Source of the DNA: Amia ocellicauda
Lineage: Eukaryota; Chordata; Actinopteri; Amiiformes; Amiidae
Reading direction: 5' to 3'
Length of the DNA: 64,000 nucleotides
Assembly (NCBI RefSeq): GCF_036373705.1
Contig: NC_089854.1
Span: forward strand, 23,352,339-23,416,338
Part shown: piece after piece, positions 16,001-26,400 of the stretch
Layout of the letters: the number at the start of each line of letters is the position of its first letter
How positions within the stretch are numbered: the stretch's first letter is position 1
Program-made: the position numbers and the translations under genes
The notes under the pieces: generated by a model
The model's database searches: none
Told to the model about the DNA's origin: nothing
The model's input: the letters and a program-made list of their open reading frames with translations, nothing else

Positions 16001-19000
16001 CCTTCACGGCATAGTGTGTTACCAATTGTTTTCTTGGTGACTATGGTCCCAGCTGCCTTGAGATCATTAACAAGATCCTCCCGTGTAGTTCTGGACTGAT
16101 TCCTCACCCTTCTCATGATCATTGAAACTCCACGAGGTGAGATCTTGCATGGAGCCCCAGACCGAGGGAGACTGACAGTTATTTTGTGTGAATAATCGCA
16201 CCAACTGTTGTCACCTTCTCACCAAGCTGCTTGGCGATGGTCTTGTAGCCCATTCCAGCCTTGTGTAGGTCTACAATCTTGTCCCTGACATCCTTGGACA
16301 GCTCTTTGGTCTTGGCCATGGTGGAGAGTTTGGAATCTGATTGATTGATTGATTGCTTCTGTGGACAGGTGTTTTTTATACAGGTAACGAGCTGAGATTA
16401 GGAGCACTCCCTTTAAGAGAGTGCTCCTAATCTCAGCTCATTACCTGTATAAAAGACACCTGGGAGCCAGAAATCTTGCTGATTGATAGGGGATCAAATA
16501 CTTATTTCCTTCATTAACATGCAAATCAATTTATAACTTTTTTTTGTTTTGTTTTGTTATTCTGTCTCTCACTGTTAAAATACACCTACCATTAAAATTA
16601 TATACTGATCATTTCTTTGTCAGTGGGCAAACGTACAAAATCAGCAGGGGATCAAATACTTTTTTCTCTCACTGTATATATAACATTTATATTGATATTT
16701 AGCATGTATATTTATATTTAACATGTACATTGATATTTAACATTTATATTTAGACTAAATATTTAATCAAATGATAAATATTTATTTTTCAAAAACGTAA
16801 ATTAACCATGTATTTAAGTATTTATAAAAAAAAATGAAATCCTTATAAACGGCTTAAGTATTTACTAAATGTGGAACAAAACAGAAGATTTTAAGTTAAA
16901 TGTGTGAAAAAAGACCCCCCCACCCCAAACACAGCAAAGCCCAAATTCAGTTGATAGAGCAGATTTTACTCAGGAGGCTGGACTGTAGCACCACAGCTAA
17001 TGTGGATACAATTAAAATTAAATAAATGTAATAAAATGTAATAAAAACATACATAATCCTACCGTTTGTGGCTCTAGATCTTGTTTGGCGTAACGGTCTC
17101 CTATGAATGGATCGGTTGGTTTAGGTGGCGTTGGCTTCATTTGCGTTTGCGCAGCAGCTGTGGCTGGCGGGTCAGAGTGCGGGGCCGGGGCGGAGCGGGT
17201 GCTGCTGCTCTGTGCCTCTGGCGCCGCTGGGTGACCGGCCGGTGCCCCGCTGAGCCCGGCCTGGTGAGAGCTGGCAGCGCTGTCGTTGCCCGCCGGCTTC
17301 TGCGTTGACTCGTCGCACTGTTTGCATTGCGGTTCTGTGCTGTGCTCGACGTTTGACCTGAAATGAAATGCAAAGTGTTCATAGTGGTTTTGCTTACAGG
17401 AACCCCATATAGATTGACGGTTACTGTTTGAACCACATAGCCTTTTTGATCTTTAAAAATATTTTGCGCTACTTTGGCACAATTTGGTGGTTGGTAGATG
17501 AATCTGAGTTTCCTGTAAGTTACAGGTATAAACTTGCCAGATTTCCATGTTCGTTTATGGTATCTCCATTCAATTACAGGTGGAACTGGAACCCATAAAG
17601 TCCATTGGGATCACTATTTATTATGTATTCCACCACTGAGTTTAAACTATTATGTTTTTTCTGCCAGGTTCCAATCTCAATTCGATAAATTATTTATTAA
17701 ACTAATTTGTAAGTGGCCCCGGATAAGGGCGTCTGCTAAGATAATAATAATGATTATTATCAGTATTGCTAACATTTTGTGAAGCATTCAGTGTAAATCC
17801 AAAACAGCCCACATATTTATGCATTGTGATCAGGATCTGCACTGCTCTGTAATCATTGATAGTTTATGCATCTGTACTGCCATGTTCCTAATAAACTTGC
17901 CAAATACCCCTTGAAATGATCCAAATTCCAACCAAGGGAGGGTCATATAAATAACTACAATAAGTATAGCCAAAATATGGTTAACAAATGTGTTTATTAA
18001 ATAATGAAAATTGTATCATGACATGACTCTGATAATATTGACCACTGTAGATCCAAACAAGCCTGCAACACTTTGCTACAAGTCATAATCCTGGAAACTT
18101 CAAGGCGAGTTGCAGACAAGCTAACATAAAAACTAAATCAGTCAACACTTATTTACATAATAAAAACAACAGTAACAATATAACGTGATAGGGATTTTCG
18201 TTTTCACAACTGGTATTCTTTAAGCAATCTTTAATTAAAATAATATTTTATTTTTATTCTAAATAAACGGCTAACTGTAAACCTGATATAATATTATGAT
18301 TGTTTAATATAATGATTCGGTTAAATAAAAAAAACGAATACAAATATACTTTGTCCGATGATCACTTATTATGATTATTGTACTTTTGTTCTTAGCATTA
18401 GTAACAGATTTAGACGCTCTTTTTCTTTTGAAGCGCTATAACTTAATACAGTCAGGGCACGACTACCTGAAAGTAAGTCACGTATCGGGTTCGCTCTACA
18501 GCAGTGGTTCTCAAACCTGTCCTGGGGTACCATCTACCCTGCTGGTTTTTGTTCCAACCGAGCTCTCAATTACTTAATTGAACCCTTAATTGAAGATATT
18601 TGATTACATTTGACTCTTTACATTGTGTAACTAAAAAAAAGTTGGTTCCTTAATAATTTCCTTATACAATTGTATATTTAAACTAAAACCACTACTGTTA
18701 AAAATAATTTGTTCAATTAAGTAATTGAGAGCTCAGTTGGAACAAAAACCAGCAGGGTAGGTGGTACTCCAGGACAGGTTTGAGAACCACTGCTCTATAG
18801 AATATATCTCACTTATGGCATCTGTCTAACTCCCTTAAAAGGTACGTCACAGAAATATTGCTACTCTTCTGTCACACTGAACCCAAGAGGCTGAAGGGCA
18901 CAGAGTCAGGTGTAATGTGAGAGAAGCAGCATCTTAGTTGTTAATTAACTATTCAATCAGATATAATGTACATGTGTGTACACCCTTGTGTGTATGTGTG

Positions 19001-22000
19001 TCAAACTTCCATCTAACCAAATATGCAAATATTTAAAGAGTCCTCCAAGAAACAAATAATTATTTAAAAGTGAAATCACTGAAATCTGGTCCTTACAAAG
19101 CATATGCCTCACAGCCTCACAGTCGTACAAGATGTGCTGATTAGGTCAACAGGAAACATTGCCTGAGTGAAACTGCTGCCCAATTCGGCAGAGACGGGGC
19201 ACAAGGCCAGGGCCTCCCTTATTATTTAATTAATTTATCATTTTATTTCCAGAATAAGGCACCCATTCGAATGATTTTGTAGAGTGTCCTGACATTGAAA
19301 GACTTGTATTGCACTTTTATAATGCTCTTTTGTAAGTCATCCTGAATTAGGGCATCTGCTGAGAAATAAATAAATAAATAAATAAATAATAAAAGACAGA
19401 CAAGGGAAACTATAAATTCAGTTTGAGACCTTCAAATGTCATTCTGTTTCTACTGGCTTTTATTGTCCAAAGCAGTTAATGTTTACAGGAACTTTGAGAA
19501 ACTGCTGTCAGTATGACAGAGAGCAACGTTGTGAACAGTAATGTGAGTTTGGACAAACATTGTTAAATAGGTATTGAGAGCTGCATAGAAACACAAGCTT
19601 TGTAACAACACAATTAGGTTTGGTATTATGGAAATGTACAACATGTACACAATGTTATACCAATGACACAATACTACAAATAATTTAAACACTAATATAT
19701 TTTGGATAAATGCTAAAGAGGACCAAAGGATCACAAAACAGAACAGGTTCTTCTTAAAAACAACACAACTGAGAAATTGAAGAAATTATGTTCTGACTAC
19801 AATTTATATATAGTTATAATAAAGTGCCTTTGCAGTACAATAGTTGGTCATTCTCAGGTTTTTAGTTTATAATAACTTCAAAGTAGCCTTTTGAGTTGCA
19901 CTTCTCCAATTCACTTCTGCAGATACCATGCACTCAGTTTAGTGCAGATACCCTCCCAGTACTAAAAGCCTTTGGGTTTCCTTCTTATAGCAGTGTAGGC
20001 TGTCTGGCCTTGAACTCTGCTGAGCTATGTCTGTCACATGGGCCGACAGCACATGCATGCAGGAATGCAGCCTGGAGGTCTGCTACAGTTTCAAGACAGT
20101 CAGTAGAAACAGGCTATAGCAGACCCTGGGAAGCAGGTCATACAGACTAACAGATCAAAGCTGTGTCAGCCGTGTGAAGATAGTTTGATTACAAATAACC
20201 TCCCGGCTCTGAAATCTGTGTGGTGCCAGGCTGCTGGGCACAGAGACAGGCTCTTGTGATTGGCTGAGTCATGCAGGATATCCTGTTTGGTAGATTGATG
20301 TGTCCTGAACACAGTGGCGTGTTTTCCTAATGCAATTGCCTTTGGGCCCCGAGGGGCTAGGGTGCGTGGTTCAAATCCTGCGAGAGCAACGCTGTCCGCA
20401 CTTATTTTTTCCAAAATTGCCATGGCCCTGAGGGGGAGGCATGGCATTGTGGCACCCTCCCCCCAAATACGCCACTGGTCCTGGACCTTGGACCTAACTA
20501 TTGTGTGTATGACCGTGGCATTCCCGTGACTTAATTTCACACAGGGCCTTTTAAACCTCAACAGTGGTTTACTAAAGACATTCATGAAAAATTAAGGAAA
20601 TACATACAGCACTGCTTAAAAATGGGAACTGTTTTTTTGTGTTTTGTTTTTACATCTGATGCATATACTTACCTACCACATAGCATAATATATTCACTTA
20701 TAAAATACACAATCAATTTAAAAATAGATTATCTCCCAATCGTGTAACAGACCACATTAAAACTGCAGAAAATGTCTGCAACACTGAGAACTGAAGAGGT
20801 CAGTTCATGACCAGTCAGATATACAGAATTCCATTACAAAGGAACAGGAATAGAGTAAAAGTATTTTAAAAGCACTTTGGAGAAAACAAATATTGTGAGC
20901 ACATTCCCTTTATTCTATAAAGAATTCACACCTGACTAATGGATACCTACACACAGAAAGACTGGAAAGAATTTATAATGTTGATATCAGGTCATAATGT
21001 TCCAACATAGTGAATCTAAGAAAATTAAGATGAACATATCAGAACGTGTTTTATGTTCCCAGAACAAATTTCGGGGAGGAAATTATTATTATTATTATTA
21101 TTTTTATTTCTTGGCAGACGCCCTTATCGAGGGCGACTTACAACATAAGTGCAAAAATACAGTAAGTACAAGGCATCAATCATTACAAATTCAATTTAAC
21201 TAAAACATAGCAATTCAAAATAACACATTTTACAAATTCCAATATACAATTTATACAAGTACAGTAAGTGAGGTCCTACATCCTGGACGGTAAAAGCTAA
21301 GTGCTGTCAAGATGTAGGGTCACAGTCAAAGGTTATGGGAAAGGGAGCAAGGAGGAAAACAATCAAGAACGCAAGAAGCATAATAAAACTGTGAAGTGCT
21401 ATCTAGCAGGGATAAAAGGAATAGTATTACAAGTACTGTCGGAAAAGATGCGTCTTGTGTAAACGCCGGAATGAGGTCAAGGACTCTGCTGTTTTGACTT
21501 CAGTGGGCAGGTCGTTCCACCAATTAGGGGCCAGGGATGAGAAATACATGCACAGCTCCGAAACAGTGGCGCACAGATTTCCTTAAAGCTTAAAATGGTT
21601 CCCACTTTAGCATTTTGAATCTTTAAGGACAGGTATCATACCTATTGCTGCTCAGCTTTGTAAAATTCTGATCATATGCAAACTTTTTACAACACATACA
21701 TCATAAAGATATCTTTCTATATAAAGACATCTTTTAGAAGCCAACTGATATTTTACAAATAAATGTTGACAGGTTACAGGTGAAAACTGTTCATTTGTAA
21801 TAGATCTAGCCATTTAGCGATTTACCTCTGGTTCTACTGAAGTGGCTTGTTTGTGGTCACTGCATAGTAACTTTTTAATTACTAATTTACTAGCAAATAT
21901 TTAACAGTTTTATCATTGTATGGGTAAATATGTAACTTGCTTGCAATGCAACCTAAAATGCATCATTGCAGGTTGTAAAAAGGTTGTATTCCATGATTAA

Positions 22001-22386
22001 TTCAGTGTATTTGTTCAGATGAAATCCCTTTAGAAAAACTAAAACATTATTTCCCTAAAAGTTGATAACACCATTATATTATTAAACCCCTGGTGCAGGA
22101 ACAAAAAAGAAAAAAATCAAGCCCAGAAGAGAAATAGTTCATGTGTGAAGATAACTTACAACTTGGGTTGGGATTTGCTAACTTGATTGCAGACAGTTCT
22201 AATCTTAAGTCAAGTGATCATTTATTAGAGCTCACGGGGAACCTACCTGATGGGATAGAGGAAACTGTCAGGCCGACTCCACTGACCACCACCAGACCAC
22301 ATGCCGAGAGAAATGTAAGACAGGGTCAACACCAAACAGGCCACAGAGAAAGTGCACGCCAGGTTCTTTAGCGAAAGGCAGCCCAT
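8931..22386 (-). CDS. st6galnac1/2-like: ST6GALNAC1/2-type alpha-2,6-sialyltransferase
   Basis: Nine coding exons, 22247-22386, 17063-17357, 13057-13222, 12396-12570, 11937-12075, 11658-11761, 11256-11339, 9473-9572 and 8931-9101, join in phase into 457 codons plus stop. The enzyme is expected to transfer sialic acid from CMP-sialic acid in alpha-2,6 linkage to the GalNAc of mucin O-glycans in the Golgi lumen. It is a type II protein: an eight-residue tail, a signal anchor at about 9-29, then a Pro/Ala/Ser/Thr-rich stem (about 48-135). The sialylmotifs are L (about 230-276, with [12 protein letters not shown]), S (about 383-401, [19 protein letters not shown]) and motif III (HYYD, 418-421). 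The stem is longer than in human ST6GALNAC2 and shorter than in ST6GALNAC1, so I do not choose between the paralogues. An in-frame ATG 12 codons upstream is possible, but the chosen ATG gives the usual short tail. Confidence 0.93.
9970..11189 (-). mobile_element. Apparently intact Tc1-like transposon (DD36E)
   Basis: A 1220-bp element bounded by perfect 29-bp terminal inverted repeats beginning CACTCACCTAAAGGATTATT, flanked by TA at 9968-9969 and 11190-11191. It contains one uninterrupted transposase gene on the minus strand. It lies in the sialyltransferase intron between the exons at 9473-9572 and 11256-11339, only about 65 bp downstream (in transcription) of the latter, in the same orientation as the gene. 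Perfect terminal repeats plus an open frame suggest a young insertion. Confidence 0.93.
9977..11041 (-). CDS. Tc1-like transposase, 354 aa, full length
   Basis: The uninterrupted frame begins [13 protein letters not shown] and ends inside the terminal repeat. Residues 1-110 form the bipartite helix-turn-helix DNA-binding region (motifs [20 protein letters not shown] and [15 protein letters not shown]). The catalytic DDE triad is complete: D155 in WSDES, D246 in QQDNAPCH and E283 in SPDLNPIEH. Thirty-six residues separate D246 and E283, against 34 in classical Tc1. A glycine-rich block, [12 protein letters not shown], lies at 189-200. The length is normal for the family. The enzyme would bind the element's ends and catalyse cut-and-paste transposition into TA sites. 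No disabling change is visible, but activity is not shown by sequence alone. Confidence 0.93.
   Translation of the reverse strand: MGKKGDLSNFERGMVVGARRAGLSISQSAQLLGFSRTTISRVYKEWCEKGKTSSMRQSCGQKCLVDARGQRRMGRLIQADRRATLTEITTRYNRGMQQSICEATTRTTLRRMGYNSRRPHRVPLISTTNRKKRLQFAQAHQNWTVEDWKNVAWSDESRFLLRHSDGRVRIWCKQNENMDPSCLVTTVQAGGGGVMVWGMFSWHTLGSLVPIGHLLNATAYLSIVSDHVHPFMTTMYPSSDGYFQQDNAPCHNARIISNWFLEHDNEFTALNWPPQSPDLNPIEHLWDVVEQELRALDVHPTNLHQLQDAILSIWANISKECFQHRVESMPRRIKAVLEAKGVKHSISMVFLIIL
12950..13002. repeat. (GATA)n microsatellite
   Basis: A run of about 13 near-perfect GATA units in the sialyltransferase intron, about 55 bp from the exon that starts at 13057. Confidence 0.95.
15765..16674 (-). 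pseudogene. Truncated Tc1-like element with transposase relic
   Basis: The high-coordinate end is a typical Tc1 terminus (ATCAAATACTTTTTTCTCTC then ACTG, followed by TA at 16675-16676). Minus-strand coding pieces show the N-terminal DNA-binding region (about 16210-16320, reading a [23 protein letters not shown] start) and, after a frame break, 15748-16122, which ends just past the first catalytic block ([11 protein letters not shown]). The sequence departs from a transposase at about 15765, right after the KHGGGK block. The second half of the catalytic domain and the other terminus are therefore missing. The copy is dead. Confidence 0.85.
16366..16462. repeat. 44-bp-arm hairpin inside Tc1 relic
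   Basis: 16366-16409 and 16419-16462 are inverted copies with about two mismatches around a 9-base loop. The innermost 21 bp, starting GAGCTGAGATTAGGAGCACT, are perfectly paired. It lies between the transposase start and the terminus of the truncated Tc1 element. Confidence 0.9.
17705..17760 (+). repeat. SINE/LINE 3' tail fragment
   Basis: The sequence GTAAGTGGCCCCGGATAAGG followed by GCGTCTGCTAAG and an ATA-rich tail matches the conserved 3' tail shared by many fish SINEs and their partner LINEs. Related copies occur in this window at 19320-19393 and, inverted, at 21083-21140. The exact family is not assigned. Confidence 0.7.
18502..18792. mobile_element. hAT-type MITE
   Basis: A 291-bp element with terminal inverted repeats of about 82 bp (starting CAGTGGTTCTCAAACCTGTC) that differ at only a few positions. 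It is flanked by 8-bp duplications, CTCTACAG (18494-18501) and CTCTATAG (18793-18800), with one mismatch. The 8-bp duplication and CAG start point to the hAT superfamily. It has no coding capacity and lies in the first coding intron of the sialyltransferase. Confidence 0.88.
19320..19393 (+). repeat. SINE/LINE 3' tail with (AAAT)n end
   Basis: A diverged copy of the motif seen at 17705 (TTGTAAGTCATCCTGAATTA then GGGCATCTGCTGAG), followed by an AAATAAATAA tail. The upstream 100-150 bp may belong to the same element but cannot be delimited by eye. Confidence 0.65.
20312..20477. mobile_element. Short hAT-like MITE
   Basis: A 166-bp segment with CAGTGGCGT at one end and its inverted copy ACGCCACTG at the other. 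GTCCTGAA lies just left (20302-20309) and GTCCTGGA directly right (20478-20485), like an 8-bp target duplication, although the left copy is offset by two bases. The interior contains GGTTCAAATCC at 20368-20378, which resembles a tRNA B-box, but no A-box or clover-leaf was found. Confidence 0.55.
21083..21585 (-). repeat. LINE/SINE 3' end fragment, minus orientation
   Basis: It begins with an inverted (ATT)n tail and the TTGGCAGACGCCCTTATCGA motif, the inverse of the copies at 17705 and 19320. It continues for about 450 bp to a GGCAGGTCGTTCCACCAATT block that recurs in fish non-LTR elements. It is probably the 3' untranslated end of an L2/CR1-like LINE. No reverse transcriptase frame is present. 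Confidence 0.55.
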
Positions 22387-25300
22387 TTTTGTCTGATAGT
22401 TCCCAAACAGCAGTGTCATGACTGCTTTCAGTAGCCCAGGGTGAGTCACGAGTGGGACATCAGATGAGGAGAAAAAGGAGGAGCAATGTGTTTTCTGTAT
22501 TCTGCCATATGATGCAGGATTGAAAAGATGGGGGTGGCCTCCAATTATTAGCCAACCTGGGGGACAAACAAGACAATCGTATTTGAGCAAATCATCTCTG
22601 GCCAGTCACAGTCAATGCACCCTTTAAAAAATATATATGATTGTGAAGTAACATGACGCAATGTATCTTGTTGTATGAATTAAATATATATATGACAATA
22701 CAAATGAATATACAATTTTCCTCACTTCTTATCGAGTGTGGTCAACTGACCATGGATCAGTTTGTGATAAGAACATTTTACAATAACCCCTAACCCAATC
22801 CCCCTAAGTGCCTGCCTGTGCACATATTTTGAAACTGGAAAATAGAAAACAAATCAGTTGTTCTCCATCCCAAATAAAAATTCTTAAGATAATAAGATTG
22901 CTCAATAGGAGAACAATCCATCTTCAGACTCGTCTTGTTCTGCTCGGCATTGCTGAGCTTTGTTTATCCCTGGCTACATTTTCATGGCTAACTGCAAACT
23001 TATTTTTTAAAGAAAACCTCAATAAATGTAAGACTATATGAGGTGACTAGTTTAAAAGTAAAGTTTCTTACATGAACAAACAGAAAACACAAAAAAAGTT
23101 GCAGTAACATTCAAGAGAGATTTCGTAACCCAGACTCTGCTTCTAGACAGTTAATTTAATCATTAAATGACTTATTAATATATAAAGGCACATTCTGACC
23201 CACCATATTAACTTGAAAACAGTGTAATAACTAAAGATTAACACCTTTAGCTTCACCCATGTACATCCCATTGTGTTCGATTTAAAAAAGGTAATCAATT
23301 ACTGAACACACACACTTTTTCCTTCCTAGTCATACACACACTGTATTTTTCCATAAAAATAAAGTTAAGTTATTTTCAATAATGTAATGAAAGTTACTTA
23401 AACATGTCAGGAGTATATGGAAAATAATACAAGTTAATTAAAACAAATCTCACCAGCAAGCACGGTGTGGCCGACTGCACTGCTGAACTGCTGAGGACTA
23501 CCATAGCACTCTAAAAGAAACCGTTCACATCCAGGCAAATGGGAGGGTATGACTGAAATTAACAACAGCTGCAAGAAGGACAACCCCCGCCTACCCCCCC
23601 CCCCCAACCCCTCTTCCACAAGTAAAACTCTTCACCATAAAACTGAAAATGAGTGAAAAACAGACGTCTGCAAGGCACTGGAGCAGCTTACAGGCAGACA
23701 CTGAGAGACACAGTTGGTTCTAACTAGATTAAAAGAATGCGCTTGAAGGAAGTCTGTTTTTACAACTTGAGAGACACTAGCCTGCCGACATCATTTCCTC
23801 TCCCTCCCTCCCCCCACTCACCTTCTGTTAAGACTATAGAAACGCATGCACCACATCCAGTGTTAAGGGAATTTGAAATGTTTCTCTTGACTAAAGGGTC
23901 GAGCAATTCACAAAAGGCATGTCCTGTTTTGCTGGTTTGCTTTTGTTCTTTAACAATGTGTTTTAAAATCAGAGAGTAAAACAAAGGAAGTGAAAATTAA
24001 CAGTATAGGATGTTCACGCAGCCTCAACTTCAGTGCAGATCTGTCTGTCCTATTTACTAAAATTACAATTTAAAAAAGCATTTTTCACATGCAGTTTTGT
24101 TGTTGTTTTTAATGTTGAGAGTGCAAAAAATTGTTATGTTTACATAGACTACTTCACAAATACAATAAATAAGTAGCAAACAGTCTTCAACTGTGGTCAC
24201 TCTTATTAGTCACTTTTCAGTCAGTATTTTTTCTTCCTAGTAGCTGTAGTGATTCAGTCTAAAAGGTCCCAAAATAGTTAAAGAATGATGGAGAAATGGA
24301 AATTATTTCACAGAGAGGTCTGATAGAGAGAATTGGGCAATAAGTCTGGAAAATAAGCTTTTAAGTTCTATTATTAAAATAAGTTTGTTTGGTCTTTTTT
24401 CTTCCTCAGAGTGTGAAGACAGAGAGAAACAAACATGTTTTTCTGGCGCAGAGGCAGCTATGAATCTGTAACGGGGAACGAAAGTGTGAACTTTCGTGAG
24501 GGGGAGCACAACTCATTGTGAGGGACTTTCCGAAAAAGTAACACTCACATATTGCTTTCAGTGAAGAAGTATTTTTAGAAAATGTTTATCATTTTAAAAG
24601 GATCTACATTCACCAGCACATTGAGACACATACAGTACAAAAACAAAAGTGGTTCATACAGAAAAATAACAGTGAAATGTTATGCTCATATTAAATATGA
24701 AATTAGGAGACCTGCAGTTTGAGTCAATGTTTTCTGACTTCAATGATGACAATTTCAACAGGAAAAGAGAAAGAAAAGCCTGGCTGCAAGACAATGGTGG
24801 GTTGAGCAAAAACACAAGCATTTCACAAGCACGGAAAAAAATGCAGAAGGCAGCAGGATTAATAAAGACATTTTTCATATTATCCCACAGCCTTGAATAT
24901 TCAAGACGGCATTCTGAGTTCATTACCAGAACAAAGATTACATCCATTACAAAACAAAACAAAACAAGATAGATCCTCAAAAAGTGAAAATACCTCATCC
25001 ACTGCTTGGATGCTTACCACATTTTTATCTTCTGAAGACATCTGGCATGAACAACCGAAACCAGCTTTATCCGTCATGCCCAGATTGTTCTGTGTTCTAG
25101 TTAAAATATTTTCTTTTATAGGTGTGTGTGTGTGTAAGGGCGTTCAGGCTTTGAACAGCTGACTTTAAAGGCTAACTACTTCCAACTGTTGGACCAAAAA
25201 GTCTTACCTACAGCTGTGGACTTCAACAATATGACCCGATTGTCAGTGAAGATTGTTAAAGCCAAAAGACCACTAAGACTTGAAACACTAAGACAATCAC

Positions 25301-26400
25301 ATGGTTACAGTGTGCCTGTTAGCCACTTTGTAAAGACTAAGTCAGAAACTATACTAATGGCTGTCAACATGCTCAATGCCATAAGAAACTCCTCCAGTAC
25401 CTTCTAACAACCTTCCCACACTCCCCCAATTCCACTCCTTCTTTCAGTCCCTCCTTTCTCTTTACTTCCTCTCCTTTCCCTTTCTCTCGCCTTCCTTTAT
25501 TTAGTCCCGTACTCAGCTCCTACTGATCTGTATCACTTCATGCAATTTTCCATTCCTCATTTCTTCCCTGCATTCAATTCCTCTCCATACTTCCAAAACT
25601 ACTCTGCCAAATACTCAGAAGTTCTCTAGCACTTTTAAACTTTACTCAAGCTTTGAACACACCCTTTACATACAAAACAGTACAGTAACATTGGGAGAAG
25701 CAGGTCGGGTTCCTTAGTAAGATCTGTGGGTGAATGTGTGAATGAAATGTGTCGGCCAAACAAGTAAATTGGTGTCTTCTAGTTTGTAGACAAGCGCTCA
25801 CATCACAGAAACACAGGCCAAGCATACCACTGCAGTGTCCACAAAGCGACTCGAGCACAAGCTGTGGAAACCCTGTGACAACACCAAGCAGCTGTGAACA
25901 TCTGGAAGGTCTTTTTAGAACATTTTTTATAGGACAGAAAAATATATTATAGTGCTGGATGATCATTATATGGTTTTAAAATTAGCAGAATGTTCTTCCA
26001 AAGTGATCCACAGAAAAGTCTGAATTTATCATATGCTGGATGTTCTGCTTTTACTGAGGGATTGAAATACTTTGGCCCTCAGCATTTCAAAGCATTCGTT
26101 GACTGGGGCACTGGCTTCCATCAGGGTGGTGCTCGGGTGAAATGTGCAACTTTGGAGGCCGGTTCCTACAGGGAATGTGGGAAAATAAAGTTGTAGTGCC
26201 ATTTCCAGACAGTTTCCACAGGATACTTTTATCAATCATGACTTCCTGAACATTAAAATTAGCACAACTAGCGTTCCACCGTGAGATTTAAGGACTCAGA
26301 GAACCCGGAGTGTGCAGACAGGCCCCTGCAGTTTCTCTGTTGGTCCAAGGAAGAAAAAACTGAAAATATCTGGGCACAATGCCGGTGTGTTCCTGTTCGT
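22387..26400. other. Intergenic: sialyltransferase 5' side and cep131 3' UTR
   Basis: It should hold the promoter and 5' UTR of the sialyltransferase (transcribed leftward from beyond 22386) and, at the right end, the cep131 3' UTR. A minus-strand AATAAA lies at 25496-25501. The open frames here are short, lack splice context and resemble no known protein. A poly-C run sits near 23597-23606. The rest is unassigned. Confidence 0.4.

Larger units (their letters stand above)
15244..16914. repeat. Long-inverted-repeat (foldback-like) element
   Basis: The segments at 15244-15368 and 16754-16914 are inverted copies of each other. They share, in opposite orientation, TTTCTCACATTTAACTT, ATAAATACTTAAATA and GATTAAATATTTAG. 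Inside each arm lies an AT-rich tandem motif of the type AAATATAAATGTTA (about 15420-15540 and, inverted, 16677-16755). The middle contains a truncated Tc1 fragment (to 16674) and about 200 bp of unassigned sequence. The structure fits a foldback or long-TIR non-autonomous element carrying a later Tc1 insertion. I cannot assign a superfamily, and outer target duplications were not recognised. Confidence 0.7.

Noticed and set aside
17137..17436. 99-residue minus-strand open frame covering the GC-rich stem exon
   Set aside because: It reads through the acceptor at 17358 in a frame that does not join the neighbouring exons. The frame that joins in phase 1 to the first exon and phase 0 to the next encodes the stem.
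20314..20529. tRNA gene suggested by the B-box-like GGTTCAAATCC
   Set aside because: No A-box, acceptor stem or clover-leaf can be formed around it.
24682..25407. Open frames of 70-110 codons between the sialyltransferase and cep131
   Set aside because: AT-rich, overlapping on both strands, with no recognisable domain and no splice signals in phase.
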